Shown here piece after piece: positions 1 to 8,387 of a stretch of DNA of 64,000 nt (position 1 is the first letter of the stretch; each line of letters begins with the position of its first letter). The stretch spans positions 47,199-111,198 of the forward strand of contig JAFRMK010000010.1 of NCBI GenBank assembly GCA_017430725.1, written 5' to 3'. The DNA comes from Candidatus Saccharimonadota bacterium (GTDB lineage Bacteria > Patescibacteriota > Saccharimonadia > Saccharimonadales > Saccharimonadaceae). A program made the position numbers and the translations under genes. The notes beneath the pieces were generated by a model. That model searched no databases. It was not told the DNA's origin and was given only the letters and a program-made list of their open reading frames with translations.

Positions 1-1165
1 TGGCGCCTAAACCAAAGTTGTTCGTCAAATAGTTATACAAGGTCGTGCGCGCCTGTTTTGAAATCTTTCCACCGCCCAGACGACGCAACGCTTCCACGCT
101 ACCGGTATTCAGCGAATAATTCAAAGCTTCGCGAAAATCAATATTTCCATAATGCAAGGTCGTACCATTCGCATTTTGAATCGTGCGGTCATCTACGGTC
201 GTCGAACCGCTATTAAAATAGCGGTCATCCGGACTCAAAACTCCCTCGTTTATCGCTGTGGCATAAGTGAATGTCTTGCAAATACTCGCCGGCTCATAAG
301 TACTCTCCGTGGTCCGATTCGTATACAAGCTCGCATCAGTTACATCCCAGTATTTTTCCGGATTGTAACCCGGATAATTCGCCATTGCGTAAATATGTCC
401 ATTTTGCGGATTCATCACCAATGCACTGGCCTTTGAAATACTGCTCTTCTGCGCCATCGCATTTTGTAGAATTTTCTCAACTTTGCGCTGGACATTTTCG
501 TCTATCGTCAAAACAATATTGTCACCATTCTGTGCCGGTATTTCAATATTATCATCGCCAATCGACAGGGGCACCTGGTTCACGTCCGTCACGGTCTTTA
601 AAGTGCCGTTTTTGCCCGCCAGGCGCTCATTCAGTGCCCCTTCAATACCACTCCCGACTCCTTCCGCATTCACGAAACCCAAAACTTGGCTCGCCAACTG
701 GCCAGCCGGATAAACGCGCCGCGATGTCTCCTTTCGCCCCACGCCCCGCAAATTTGCCGCCTTTACGGCAGCAACCGTGTCATAATTCACATGGTGCGCA
801 ATTTCAACATATTGCGCGCGCATATTTTCCCAGACCTTTTCCCAAGTCGTATCCATCTGGTCCCCCAAAATTTTCGTCAACTCCGTTTGGACTTGCTGCT
901 TGTCTCGCACATAACTCGGATCAACAAAAACCGTCCAGGTCCGCTCATTGATTACAACCGGCACGACGTCTTCCTCGCCGTCCATCATGTAAATCTCGCC
1001 CCGTTTCGCCACTAGCTCATATTGCTTCACGCGCGATTCTTTGGCTTCTGCAACGTATTTACTGTGATTCACTATCTGAATATCAAACAACCGAACAGCC
1101 ACCACCGCCGTCAAAATCACTGGCACCCATCGCAGAATCGCATAGCGCACAGAAACTTTAAACAT
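1..1165 (-). CDS. ftsI: Penicillin-binding protein 2/FtsI, C-terminus cut by window edge
   Basis: Septal peptidoglycan transpeptidase; 388 residues are visible and the C-terminus lies beyond position 1. A single N-terminal membrane segment (about residues 8-24) is followed by the dimerisation domain and the start of the transpeptidase domain. The catalytic SxxK motif is SICK within YEPASICK (about residue 293), and SLN (about 354) is the SxN motif; the KTG box would be off the window. It follows ftsL on the same strand, the usual dcw order. The ATG at 1165 has no Shine-Dalgarno; instead TGG-TAGAAT ends exactly 6 nt upstream, suggesting a leaderless internal promoter. Confidence 0.93.
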   Translation of the reverse strand, partial: MFKVSVRYAILRWVPVILTAVVAVRLFDIQIVNHSKYVAEAKESRVKQYELVAKRGEIYMMDGEEDVVPVVINERTWTVFVDPSYVRDKQQVQTELTKILGDQMDTTWEKVWENMRAQYVEIAHHVNYDTVAAVKAANLRGVGRKETSRRVYPAGQLASQVLGFVNAEGVGSGIEGALNERLAGKNGTLKTVTDVNQVPLSIGDDNIEIPAQNGDNIVLTIDENVQRKVEKILQNAMAQKSSISKASALVMNPQNGHIYAMANYPGYNPEKYWDVTDASLYTNRTTESTYEPASICKTFTYATAINEGVLSPDDRYFNSGSTTVDDRTIQNANGTTLHYGNIDFREALNYSLNTGSVEALRRLGGGKISKQARTTLYNYLTNNFGLGA

Positions 1166-1186
1166 AAGATTATTCTACCAAAACTA

Positions 1187-1552
1187 TCAGTTTGCCACAA
1201 AATCGGCCGCACTAGCCACAACCATGTCGCCAGCCGCCGTGTTCCCCTCTTCGCTGGCCGCTTGCGCCGTCAATTTCGCATTCTCAACCGCCAAAGCGTC
1301 CCGCTGCGCCTCAAGGTTAGTAATCTCGTCATCCAACCCTGCAATTGCCACATCAAAACTCGTAATGCGCGCACTCTGTGATACCGAAATTAAGCCAATC
1401 AAAACTACCAGCATCCCCAGAAAAACAAATCGGGTTGCCGGGCCAAGACTAATTCTTGCATTGTGTCGTACTGCGTTGCGATTGGGCGCCCAGATTCCTG
1501 CGCTCGTCGCACTACTTCCAGCTCTTCTAGCCACTCCATAATATGCTGACAT
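1187..1552 (-). CDS. ftsL: FtsL-like division protein
   Basis: Small bitopic protein of 121 residues. A basic N-terminal cytoplasmic part of about 40 residues is followed by one membrane helix (around FVFLGMLVVLIGLISVS) and a heptad-like coiled coil rich in E, A, L and N. That layout, its size and its place between rsmH and ftsI identify it as FtsL; the family is too divergent to call on sequence alone. The reading frame stays open to a GTG at 1684, but the ATG at 1552 gives the normal FtsL length. No good Shine-Dalgarno is seen at either start. The partner would be FtsB/FtsQ in the divisome. Confidence 0.75.
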   Translation of the reverse strand: MSAYYGVARRAGSSATSAGIWAPNRNAVRHNARISLGPATRFVFLGMLVVLIGLISVSQSARITSFDVAIAGLDDEITNLEAQRDALAVENAKLTAQAASEEGNTAAGDMVVASAADFVAN

Positions 1553-1745
1553 CAAAATTATTCCAAATATTTTTCCGTTTTTATGTTTGTGTTTAACTTC
1601 GGTCCGGATTGGACGCAGGTCAAAGACGTCCAATCCACCACCAAAGCAGGTCAAAAATTGTACACTTTCCCTCAAATAATTCACCTATATGGTACCCCTT
1701 AGGTCAATCGGGGCATGTCTATAGTTGAATCCCCCTGCACTCGTC

Positions 1746-1808
1746 CTAGCGAAAAGTCACAGCGACTTTTTGTGCCCGAGATTTGTTGGTCACCTGAATC
1801 TTGGCCAT
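1746..1808 (-). CDS. Candidate 20-residue basic peptide between rsmH and ftsL
   Basis: A very short frame (MAKIQVTNKS... ending VTFR, stop TAG) begins at 1808 and is preceded by a strong AAAGGAG eight nucleotides upstream, better than that of either neighbour. The peptide is basic (five K/R). The end of the frame contains a 7-bp inverted repeat (AAAAGTC/GACTTTT). It sits in the otherwise empty gap between rsmH and ftsL. It could be a real small protein or a leader peptide for the downstream division genes; I do not recognise it. Confidence 0.4.
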   Translation of the reverse strand: MAKIQVTNKSRAQKVAVTFR

Positions 1809-1870
1809 TTTACACTCCTTTTTGTTTTTATTTTTCGATGCCCGAGTCGCACTTCTGCTCCGGGCAACTA

Positions 1871-2749
1871 TCAGCTAATTCTCTCAGCCGCCCGCAACTT
1901 CGCACTCCTCGCGCGTGGATTGTTATCAATCTCCGTTTGCTCCGCAACCACCGGCTTTTTCGTCAAAACTCTCAGCCTCGACTCCATTCCCTGCGTACTC
2001 TCCAGCTTCAGCCATTCTTTAACTAAGCGATCTTCTAGACTGTGAAAAGCAATCACAGCCACTCGGCCACCTGGCGCCAATAATTCCGGCAACAATGCCA
2101 AGGTGCGCTCAATCTCGCCTAGCTCATCATTCACGGCGATTCGAATCGCCTGAAAAATGCGCGTTGCTGGATGCATGTGCGTATGCGGTGACTTTCTCTT
2201 TATTAGCTCAGCCAACTGCACTGTCGTATCAATCGGTCGAGCTAAACATATTTCCCGTGCCAACATCTCAGCACGCCCCTTTCGTTCCTCGCCATATTTG
2301 ACAAATATCTCCGCCAATTTGCGCTCATTCCACTTGTTGACGATTTCCCAGGCATCCAAAGCCTGCGTTTCGTCCATGCGCATATCCAAACGCGCATCAT
2401 GCGCAAACGAAAACCCCCGTTCTGCACGATCCAGTTGCGGTGAAGAAACGCCAAAATCCGCCAGTATCATGTCAAACTTCGCCTTCTTCTCCACAAGTAG
2501 TAGCGCCGTATTATAAAAATCACCATGAATTAATTTCGGCTTCACCTTCTGGTACTTCGCACTTAAGAAATCAATCGCATTTTGATCACGGTCATTCAGG
2601 ACCGCCCCATTATAATTCTGCGTCACTTCCAAAATTTTATCAGCGTGGCCGCCATATCCCGCCGTCAGGTCCAAATATTTCTCACCTACGCTCGGCTGCA
2701 GATACTGCACAACCTGTGACAATAACACTGGAATATGAATTTCGTTCAT
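1871..2749 (-). CDS. rsmH: 16S rRNA (cytosine(1402)-N4)-methyltransferase RsmH
   Basis: Methylates N4 of C1402 in the 16S rRNA decoding centre using SAM. The 292-residue length is typical. Family motifs are the SAM-binding DLTAGYGGHA (about residue 27), RGFSF...LDMRMD (about 110-125) and the C-terminal NPRARSAKLRAAER. It heads the division-gene run rsmH-ftsL-ftsI; no mraZ is seen upstream. A TATAAT (2756-2761) lies exactly 6 nt upstream of the ATG, implying a leaderless message; GAAGGA between the two could alternatively act as a Shine-Dalgarno on a longer transcript. Confidence 0.97.
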   Translation of the reverse strand: MNEIHIPVLLSQVVQYLQPSVGEKYLDLTAGYGGHADKILEVTQNYNGAVLNDRDQNAIDFLSAKYQKVKPKLIHGDFYNTALLLVEKKAKFDMILADFGVSSPQLDRAERGFSFAHDARLDMRMDETQALDAWEIVNKWNERKLAEIFVKYGEERKGRAEMLAREICLARPIDTTVQLAELIKRKSPHTHMHPATRIFQAIRIAVNDELGEIERTLALLPELLAPGGRVAVIAFHSLEDRLVKEWLKLESTQGMESRLRVLTKKPVVAEQTEIDNNPRARSAKLRAAERIS

Positions 2750-2755
2750 TCCTTC

Positions 2756-2761
2756 ATTATA
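2756..2761 (-). promoter_or_regulatory. -10 element of rsmH, 6 nt from the ATG
   Basis: TATAAT on the minus strand separated from the rsmH start codon by GAAGGA only. Predicted transcription start falls on or next to the ATG. Confidence 0.7.
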
Positions 2762-2765
2762 GCTT

Positions 2766-3011
2766 GTTCGAATCCGTTCATCTAGAAATTTCAGGTGTTT
2801 GTGTTTTTTGTTGTTTGTTTTGTATACATATTAAGACCCGTAGTCCTACCAGCGTATAGCTGACGCAATACTACGGCGTTGAGAGACTTAATCTGTATGT
2901 TTAACCGGTGAGTTATTTGTTTGGGAGGTGTGTATTTCGCAAAAGAACTTATTGAATTAGATTACGCGTATTCCTAACGCGCCCAAAACTCCTAGATGGT
3001 CGGATTCGAAC
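2766..3011. ncRNA. Candidate structured RNA bounded by 20-bp inverted repeats
   Basis: This occupies much of the 640-bp gene-free stretch 2750-3391. Terminal arms 2766-2785 and 2992-3011 are inverted copies differing at two bases. Read as plus-strand RNA they give 18 Watson-Crick pairs, one G-U and one mismatch; as minus-strand RNA both differing positions are mismatches, which weakly favours a plus-strand RNA. Inside are nested stems: 2824-2828/2894-2898, 2831-2835/2887-2891, 2838-2844/2870-2876 and 2852-2855/2863-2866 form one arm; 2920-2925/2982-2987 enclosing 2965-2969/2977-2981 form a second. No RNase P, SRP, 6S or tmRNA consensus was recognised. It may instead be part of a leader for rsmH read from the promoter at 3127-3155. 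Outside the element the gap is AT-rich with no credible gene. Confidence 0.5.
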
Positions 3012-3126
3012 TTTGTAAAGGTACGCAAAAAGCCCGCTTCAAGTCTTTTCAGCTTCTTCTTAGAAAATACTCTTCATCGATCTTTTTTGTTTTTCGTGGT
3101 GTTTGTGTTTGTTTCCACTTGCCCTT

Positions 3127-3155
3127 AGTTTAAGCAAGTTTTTCGACTTTTGCAA
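3127..3155 (-). promoter_or_regulatory. Candidate promoter upstream of the structured element
   Basis: TTGCAA (3150-3155), 17-nt spacer, TAAACT (3127-3132) on the minus strand. A transcript from about 3120 would run through the inverted-repeat element towards rsmH as a leader of about 370 nt. Confidence 0.4.
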
Positions 3156-3344
3156 GAGGCATTTTTTGCACATTTTTACGTTTTTGGTGCAAAAACTCAC
3201 AAAATAACAGATATAAACCCGAACAAAAAAATCGATTTTCCATTTTTCTCCACACTTGCGAAAACCCAATAATAATTACATAAAAACCGAACAAGTTAGC
3301 GCCCAATCTCTCATTGACAAAGAACAAAAAACAACGTGAAATAA

Positions 3345-3369
3345 CAAAAATACCCCTGTTTTTCAGGGG
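3345..3369 (-). terminator. Terminator of the DUF362 gene
   Basis: Minus-strand hairpin CCCCTG/CAGGGG with a 5-nt loop followed by TATTTTTG, just after the stop codon at 3392. Confidence 0.8.
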
Positions 3370-3391
3370 CATCAATGTGGCCTACTCCGCC

Positions 3392-4282
3392 CTAGTCCAG
3401 GCTGACTAATCTGTATTTTGTCGAACCAAGCCCCAAACTCTCGGCATACTCGGTGATATGTCGCCCTTCTCGTGACTCAATTCGCTCTTTTATCGCCGCC
3501 GTCCCCGGTTCCTCTGTCGCCCAAATTGCATCCAGAAAAGCCTGGTCGTTGGCTACCGGGTCAAGACTGGCAAAAATGCCAATATCGCCTATCACTGGGT
3601 CGCCCTGCTTTGAGTCGCAGTCACAATCCACCGATATCGCGTTCGCCACGGTGATATAAACAATCGGTTTCCCTTTCTCGGCGAAATAATCTGCCACCGC
3701 CTTGGCCGACTCCGCCATCGACTCGATGAAGTCCTTCTGTGCGTGCTTGTGCTGCCAACACAAAACCGGATTCTTCGTATGCCCACAACTGTGAATATAG
3801 GCTTTACCGTGCCGTGAAGCCACGCCAATCGACTGATTCTTCAGATTAGCGCCAAAACCACCCATCATATGCCCCTTGCCGTGCGCCAAATTCACCATTG
3901 CATCATAATCGTCAAGATGCGTTCCGACGATGTCATACTCAAGATGCTGGCCATTTTTCACCGGAATCTTCATTTCGCCCTCCGCGTCCATGATGTCCAC
4001 TTCGGCAAAATCCATAAAGCCGTGCGCTTCCGCCACTTTTAAGTGTTCCGCTGTTTTCGTCCGCGCACCAGGATAAGAGGTGTTACACTCAATAATTGTG
4101 CCGTTCAAACTCTGCACAAAAGGCGCAATCAATTCCTTCTTCAAGTACCCCCTCGCGCCCTGTTCCCCTGTTGAGACCTTCACGCCAATCTTGCCCGTCA
4201 GCTGAACACCCAAGGCTTCGTAAGCCTTTTTTAGTCCCGCTGGCGAAATATCCTTCGTAAAAAACACTTCTGCTTCAGCCAT
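3392..4282 (-). CDS. DUF362 domain-containing protein
   Basis: A 296-residue soluble protein of the DUF362 family. The C-terminal third carries the family signature: DCDCD (about 225-229) followed by GDIGIFASLDPVANDQAFLDA. The central part has a conserved GxGGFGANLKN segment and a CGH...CWQHKHAQKDF stretch that may bind metal. No signal peptide or second ferredoxin domain is present. The biochemical role of DUF362 is not established; Fe-S or other metal binding is often suggested. The ATG follows a strong GGAGGTAAT, and an extended -10 (TGC-TATAAT, 4305-4313) lies 22 nt further upstream, so this is a single-gene unit with its own terminator. Confidence 0.85.
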   Translation of the reverse strand: MAEAEVFFTKDISPAGLKKAYEALGVQLTGKIGVKVSTGEQGARGYLKKELIAPFVQSLNGTIIECNTSYPGARTKTAEHLKVAEAHGFMDFAEVDIMDAEGEMKIPVKNGQHLEYDIVGTHLDDYDAMVNLAHGKGHMMGGFGANLKNQSIGVASRHGKAYIHSCGHTKNPVLCWQHKHAQKDFIESMAESAKAVADYFAEKGKPIVYITVANAISVDCDCDSKQGDPVIGDIGIFASLDPVANDQAFLDAIWATEEPGTAAIKERIESREGRHITEYAESLGLGSTKYRLVSLD

Positions 4283-4304
4283 ATTACCTCCATCTTATAT
4301 TTTT

Positions 4305-4313
4305 ATTATAGCA
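4305..4313 (-). promoter_or_regulatory. Extended -10 promoter of the DUF362 gene
   Basis: TGC-TATAAT on the minus strand, 22 nt upstream of the ATG at 4282. Unlike the leaderless genes, this one leaves room for the GGAGGTAAT ribosome site. Confidence 0.7.
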
Positions 4314-4329
4314 AAACTAAACACCAAAA

Positions 4330-6150
4330 CTAAACACGGTGGTTACGCTGCCGCTTGCGCATCACTGGATTCAGCTCTTTCTTGCGCAAGCGCAGGCTCT
4401 TCGGAGTCACTTCCAGCAACTCATCTTCCATCAAGAAATCCAGGCACTGTTCAAGCGACAATTGCGTATGTGGCGTCAACTGAATCGCCCCATCAGAGGC
4501 ATGCGTACGCATATTCGTCAGTTGCTTTTCACGGCAGACATTAATATCCAGCTCGTCTTTCTTCGACAATCCAACAATCATACCCTGATAAACGTCAACC
4601 TGAGGCGGAATATACAACACGCCACGCGCCTGCGCTGCGTCAAGCGCATAGGCCGTACTCTGTCCTGCCTCCGAAGCCACCAAGGCCCCGTTCCGTTCTT
4701 GCTGATAGTGTCCCGAAACCGGCTGATACCCCTTCGGCAAAGTATTCATAATCGCCGTACCCTTCGTCCCGGTCAGTAAATTATTGCGCAGACCAATCAG
4801 CGCCCCAGTCGTTATCTTATAGCGAAATCGCGTTGCGCCACTTGAAGTAATTTCTTGTTCAAGCAGCTCCGCCTTTCGTATGCCCAGTTCTTGCGACACC
4901 GCACCAACATACTCGGGCGCCACTTCAATCGTCAATTCCTCGACCGGCTCCAGCGTAACGCCATTCTCAGTTTTATAAACTACCTCTGGTCGCCCCACCT
5001 CCATCTCATAGCCCTCACGGCGCAAAGTCTCAATCAAGACCGAAAGATGCAGTTCGCCCCGCCCTGATACTTTATAGCCCAAACCCTGCGGCTCCAATCT
5101 GAGCGCAATATTCGTTTCCAGCTCCTTGTTCAAGCGATCGCCAATTTGGCGCGAAGTCGTAAATTCGCCCTCTCGCCCCTTCAGTGGCGACGTATTCGGA
5201 CCAATATAGATGCTCAGAGTCGGCGCCTCAAGCTCAATCGTCGGCAAAGCCTCCGGCGCATCGCCCGTCGCAATCGTATCACCGATGCTTGCCTCGCTGA
5301 TTCCGGCCAAGGCCACGATATCACCCGCGATTGCCTCTTGCGCCTCTTCTCTTCCCAGCCCCCGATAAGTGAAGAGTCCGTCAATCTTGCCGCGCCACAC
5401 ATCACCGTTCGTCTTCAACACTGTCACCGCCTCGTTCTTCTTCAACTTGCCCCGAAAAATCCGACCAATTGCGTATTTTCCTAAATAACTATCCGCCGCC
5501 AAAGCCGCCACCAACAACTGCGCCCCACGAGAATTATCGCTTTCCACTTGCGGTTCTGGCACCTCATTGATAATCGCCTCAAAAATCACCCTCAGGTCGT
5601 CATCCAACTCTGGTGTTTTGCCGGCCCGACCATCACGTGCAATCGCATAATAAACCGGATATTTCAACTGTTCTTCATCGGTCGCTAATTCCAAAAACAA
5701 ATCCGCAACCTCGTCTTCCACCTCACCAAGCCGCTGCGCCGGCTTATCAATCTTATTTATCACAACAATTGGCCGCAATGACAGCTCCAGCGCTTTTTGC
5801 AACACAAACTTCGTCTGAGGCATCGGCCCCTCTTGCGCATCCACGATCAACAACACGCCATCCGCCATATTCAGGGTTCGTTCCACTTCTCCCGAAAAAT
5901 CAGCATGGCCCGGCGTATCAATGATATTAATCTTATATCCGTCATAGAACACGGCCGTCTGTTTTGCCGTAATCGTAATCCCTCGCTCGTGCTCCTGTTC
6001 CCCCGAGTCCATAATCAGGGTTTGTGCCATTTCGGCCTGATTTGCCCGAAAAGTATTGCTCTGCTTCAATAGAGCATCCACCAGGGTCGTTTTACCGTGG
6101 TCGACGTGTGCGACAATTGCCACATTACGAATCTTACTTTTATCTTTCAT
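4330..6150 (-). CDS. typA: Translational GTPase TypA/BipA
   Basis: Ribosome-associated GTPase of the EF-G superfamily, needed for ribosome assembly or growth at low temperature in other bacteria. The 606-residue length is full. G1 [11 protein letters not shown]2 [10 protein letters not shown]3 DTPGHADF and G4 NKIDKP are present, followed by domain II, the domain III/V-like regions and the basic TypA-specific C-terminus (LRKKELNP...RKRQRNHRV). The frame extends four codons upstream to a GTG, but the ATG at 6150 matches the family start and lies at a better distance from AAGAG. It is monocistronic. Confidence 0.97.
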   Translation of the reverse strand: MKDKSKIRNVAIVAHVDHGKTTLVDALLKQSNTFRANQAEMAQTLIMDSGEQEHERGITITAKQTAVFYDGYKINIIDTPGHADFSGEVERTLNMADGVLLIVDAQEGPMPQTKFVLQKALELSLRPIVVINKIDKPAQRLGEVEDEVADLFLELATDEEQLKYPVYYAIARDGRAGKTPELDDDLRVIFEAIINEVPEPQVESDNSRGAQLLVAALAADSYLGKYAIGRIFRGKLKKNEAVTVLKTNGDVWRGKIDGLFTYRGLGREEAQEAIAGDIVALAGISEASIGDTIATGDAPEALPTIELEAPTLSIYIGPNTSPLKGREGEFTTSRQIGDRLNKELETNIALRLEPQGLGYKVSGRGELHLSVLIETLRREGYEMEVGRPEVVYKTENGVTLEPVEELTIEVAPEYVGAVSQELGIRKAELLEQEITSSGATRFRYKITTGALIGLRNNLLTGTKGTAIMNTLPKGYQPVSGHYQQERNGALVASEAGQSTAYALDAAQARGVLYIPPQVDVYQGMIVGLSKKDELDINVCREKQLTNMRTHASDGAIQLTPHTQLSLEQCLDFLMEDELLEVTPKSLRLRKKELNPVMRKRQRNHRV

Positions 6151-6215
6151 CTGCAAAATCACTCTTACAATTTGACAAGAAAAAATGCCGATTGGGGCAT
6201 TTCTTGATGCCGAAA

Positions 6216-6292
6216 TGGTGGGCGGTAGAGGATTTGAACCTCTGACCTCGTCTACGTCAAAGACGCGCTCTAGCCAACTGAGCTAACCGCCC
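6216..6292 (-). tRNA. tRNA-Val(GAC)
   Basis: A 77-nt cloverleaf with encoded CCA. The 7-bp acceptor is GGGCGGT/ACCGCCC, the anticodon stem CGTCT/AGACG, the loop TTGACGT with anticodon GAC, and the T-loop TTCAAAT. Confidence 0.95.
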
Positions 6293-6344
6293 GCACAGCC
6301 TACCTTATCTTACCACATCTCCCCCTCTATCGCAAACCGAATCC

Positions 6345-6373
6345 TTGCCAAAACCGCTCTTTTAGCGTATAAT
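6345..6373 (+). promoter_or_regulatory. Promoter of tRNA-Lys
   Basis: TTGCCA (6345-6350), 17-nt spacer, TATAAT (6368-6373). The predicted 5' leader holds a 6-bp hairpin (ATGAGC/GCTCAT, 6377-6392) that abuts the mature tRNA 5' end. Confidence 0.85.
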
Positions 6374-6392
6374 TGCATGAGCAATCGCTCAT

Positions 6393-6469
6393 GGGTCCGT
6401 AGCTCAGCTGGTTAGAGCACCTGCCTTTTAAGCAGGGTGTCGTGAGTTCGAGCCTCACCGGACTCACCA
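6393..6469 (+). tRNA. tRNA-Lys(TTT)
   Basis: A 77-nt cloverleaf with encoded CCA. Acceptor GGGTCCG/CGGACTC (one G-T pair), anticodon stem CCTGC/GCAGG, loop CTTTTAA with anticodon TTT. It has its own consensus promoter and terminator. Confidence 0.96.
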
Positions 6470-6478
6470 TGTCGATTA

Positions 6479-6510
6479 TAAAAATTACCCGGCAACGGGT
6501 AATTTTTTGT
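6479..6510. terminator. Bidirectional terminator between tRNA-Lys and 6520 CDS
   Basis: A perfect 11-bp stem (6481-6491/6496-6506) with a GCAA tetraloop, T-rich on the plus side and A-rich on the other. It serves tRNA-Lys and the convergent gene ending at 6520. Confidence 0.88.
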
Positions 6511-6519
6511 TCAAGGACG

Positions 6520-7374
6520 CTATTTTTCTTGTTTCTTTTTGCGCTTCACGATAATCAAACCGGCCACCAGGCCAACCAAGACCAAGCCGACCAGCAGCGC
6601 CAGCCACCACGGACAATTCAACACTAACTGCGCTCGCGTCATCTCAATCGCCTCGCCGCTATCGTTCACATAGCTAATTTTTTGCTCAACTGTATACCAA
6701 CCAAAGCCTAGGCTTTCCGCCGCATCACTGTTCATCTGCAGCTTTCCTCCCGGCACGACTTCGGCACTCTCTTCCAGCAGTGTCCGCCATTCGGCCGTCC
6801 CGCTCACGCCCGCTTTCGCTCGAATCACCTGTTTTACCACAAAGCCGGCTGTCCCGACATTCTCGACCTCTGCCTTCGTATGTACCCGTTCGTCAAAACC
6901 AAGTGCACGCACTCCACTTTTCAACAGCTTACCAGCTACCTTAAAATCGTCCCCCATCACGTCGACCCGCACCGCAATCTTCTGCTCCTCGGCATCCCCC
7001 GTCTTCATTACCAAAGTCGCATACTGACTGCCCGCCGGCGCATCGCTCGGTATCGTCGCACGTATCCGTATCGCCTTCTCTTCGCCCGCTGGCACTGTTT
7101 GGCGCACTTCCCCGCCAACAATCGCCAACCAATCAACCGCCTTCTTGGCGTCATCCGGCAATTCGTACTCGCTCGGCGCGAAGCTCATCTCAATCCTCAC
7201 ATCAGTTTCGCTCGTGTTTTTGACTTTCAGACTGCTCGTGTAACTACTCCCCAACTCCGATACGCGCCCAAATTCCAAGCTTTTCGGCACTTCCAGGGCG
7301 CTTTCTGCCGCCACGCAATTTATCGGCCACAAACAAGCCAGCCCCATCAAGATTATTCCGAAAACTCTTTTCAT
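6520..7374 (-). CDS. Secreted, C-terminally anchored protein with two Ig-like domains
   Basis: A 284-residue envelope protein. It has an N-terminal signal peptide (residues 1-23, cleavage near CVAA), two beta-sandwich-like regions (about 35-135 and 140-240) with an SLKVKNTSETDVRIEM-type strand pattern, then a membrane helix (about 252-275) and a short KRKKK tail facing the cytoplasm. The first half resembles DUF916/COG1470-type domains found in Gram-positive surface proteins, but this is only a weak likeness. No LPxTG motif. A role in surface attachment or adhesion is an inference. The promoter TGC-TAAAAT (7401-7409) and the GAGGGTGTA ribosome site support the start. Confidence 0.7.
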   Translation of the reverse strand: MKRVFGIILMGLACLWPINCVAAESALEVPKSLEFGRVSELGSSYTSSLKVKNTSETDVRIEMSFAPSEYELPDDAKKAVDWLAIVGGEVRQTVPAGEEKAIRIRATIPSDAPAGSQYATLVMKTGDAEEQKIAVRVDVMGDDFKVAGKLLKSGVRALGFDERVHTKAEVENVGTAGFVVKQVIRAKAGVSGTAEWRTLLEESAEVVPGGKLQMNSDAAESLGFGWYTVEQKISYVNDSGEAIEMTRAQLVLNCPWWLALLVGLVLVGLVAGLIIVKRKKKQEK

Positions 7375-7400
7375 TACACCCTCACTTTACTTATGCTTAT

Positions 7401-7409
7401 ATTTTAGCA
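7401..7409 (-). promoter_or_regulatory. Extended -10 of the 6520-7374 gene
   Basis: TGC-TAAAAT on the minus strand, 26 nt upstream of the ATG at 7374 with a Shine-Dalgarno in between. Confidence 0.6.
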
Positions 7410-7410
7410 T

Positions 7411-7440
7411 AAAAAAGTCCCCGGCCAAACGGCCGAGGAT
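7411..7440 (-). terminator. Terminator of the 7450-8111 pair
   Basis: A 9-bp minus-strand hairpin (7418-7439) followed by CTTTTTT, placed between the stop at 7450 and the promoter of the next gene. Confidence 0.85.
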
Positions 7441-7449
7441 TTTCCTTAG

Positions 7450-7641
7450 CTAATCCCCCATCATTGAGCTCGCCAGAGCAATAATCCCTAGCGCGCATAT
7501 CATCAGGGTCAGCCCAATCGGCGCCGACTCCGTCTCTGGGAGTAAAATCAAACCCAGAGACAGCACCGCCACCGCCAACAGTATCGCCACGGCACAACGA
7601 ACGCCTTGGCTCATACTATTAAATCCGAACCACCGCTTCAT
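7450..7641 (-). CDS. Small two-helix membrane protein, unknown
   Basis: A 63-residue protein with two hydrophobic segments (about residues 13-34 and 40-57) and a short basic N-terminus (MKRWFGFNSMSQGVR). Not recognised. A GTG at 7659 would add six residues, but the ATG at 7641 is correctly spaced from AAAGGGG. It starts 15 nt downstream of the stop of the preceding membrane protein, so the two probably form one operon from the promoter at 8170-8198. Confidence 0.6.
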   Translation of the reverse strand: MKRWFGFNSMSQGVRCAVAILLAVAVLSLGLILLPETESAPIGLTLMICALGIIALASSMMGD

Positions 7642-7655
7642 ATGCCGCACCCCTT

Positions 7656-8111
7656 TCACTTACCTAGACCCCTAAAGGCCCGGTAGATTACATCGAGGCC
7701 CGGTTGACTCGTAAACCCGACGAAACACTGGCGATAGTACAACGCGCATACGCCAGTCTCCATCGGCGACGGCAGACGACGCGAACTGCTTCGCCCCACG
7801 CCAGACATGACTTCAATATACGAAATCACTTCCTTTGGCCCGCGGACAAAAGTCACGCATCGGCGCAATTCAAATTCGCCATTGCTGTTGATGATACGTA
7901 CGCCAAAATAGGCGGCAGACGCCTCATTATTAAACAGCACAAGCGAATCATCGATCCCGAGCTCCTCGAACATGTCGCGTAGCTCAAGTGACTCTGCGCG
8001 AGCGAGTCGTCGTTTTTTTACGACGGCCTCGGCCATCTGAATCACCATCACAATGAAGGCAATAATCAGTAAAACGGCGATTGCTACCATGAAAATGCTC
8101 ACTAACTTCAT
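7656..8111 (-). CDS. Membrane-anchored protein of unknown function
   Basis: A 151-residue protein with one N-terminal membrane helix (about residues 4-26) followed by a basic patch (KKRRLAR) and a soluble domain of about 115 residues; by the positive-inside rule this domain is probably cytoplasmic. No motif recognised. The ATG at 8117 has GGGGG directly against it, so the second ATG (8111), seven nucleotides from GGGGG, is preferred. Confidence 0.6.
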   Translation of the reverse strand: MKLVSIFMVAIAVLLIIAFIVMVIQMAEAVVKKRRLARAESLELRDMFEELGIDDSLVLFNNEASAAYFGVRIINSNGEFELRRCVTFVRGPKEVISYIEVMSGVGRSSSRRLPSPMETGVCALYYRQCFVGFTSQPGLDVIYRAFRGLGK

Positions 8112-8169
8112 TTTCATGCCCCCTTTTTTAAAATTTAAAATACTACCCGACCGCGTCGGATTACCTATA

Positions 8170-8198
8170 ATTATAGCACAGAAAACAACTTATGTCAA
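8170..8198 (-). promoter_or_regulatory. Consensus promoter TTGACA-17-TATAAT
   Basis: TTGACA (8193-8198), 17-nt spacer ending in TGC, TATAAT (8170-8175): a perfect two-box promoter with an extended -10. It leads to a leader of about 50 nt before the gene starting at 8111. Confidence 0.92.
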
Positions 8199-8228
8199 TC
8201 AAGGCCTGCCCCATCGCCATGCGGCAAT

Positions 8229-8251
8229 AAAAAAAGAACCCCGAGAGGTTC
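8229..8251 (-). terminator. Terminator of tRNA-Leu(GAG)
   Basis: Minus-strand hairpin GAACC/GGTTC with a 6-nt loop followed by seven T, directly after the tRNA CCA. Confidence 0.85.
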
Positions 8252-8256
8252 AAGCC

Positions 8257-8347
8257 TGGTGCGCCCGACTAGACTCGAACTAGCACAGCCGTAAAAGTGG
8301 CCACTAGCACCTCAAGCTAGCGTGTCTACCAATTCCACCACGGGCGC
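8257..8347 (-). tRNA. tRNA-Leu(GAG)
   Basis: A 91-nt tRNA with a long variable arm and encoded CCA. Acceptor GCGCCCG/CGGGCGC, anticodon stem CTAGC/GCTAG, loop TTGAGGT with anticodon GAG. Confidence 0.95.
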
Positions 8348-8387
8348 AACAGCCCTATTCTAACATATTTCACCGTCAAAGTAAAAG

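Noticed and set aside
2766..3011. tmRNA (ssrA) because of GGATTCGAAC and a tag-like frame AKELIELDYAYS ending in TAA within a hairpin
   Set aside because: No 7-bp acceptor stem with CCA, no T-arm that pairs, and the TTCGA motif lies on the wrong side of the tag on the plus strand; permuted and minus-strand arrangements also failed.
3130..3375. 81-codon minus-strand open frame downstream of the DUF362 terminator
   Set aside because: AT-rich, Phe/Cys-rich composition, no ribosome site, and it lies between a terminator and a promoter.
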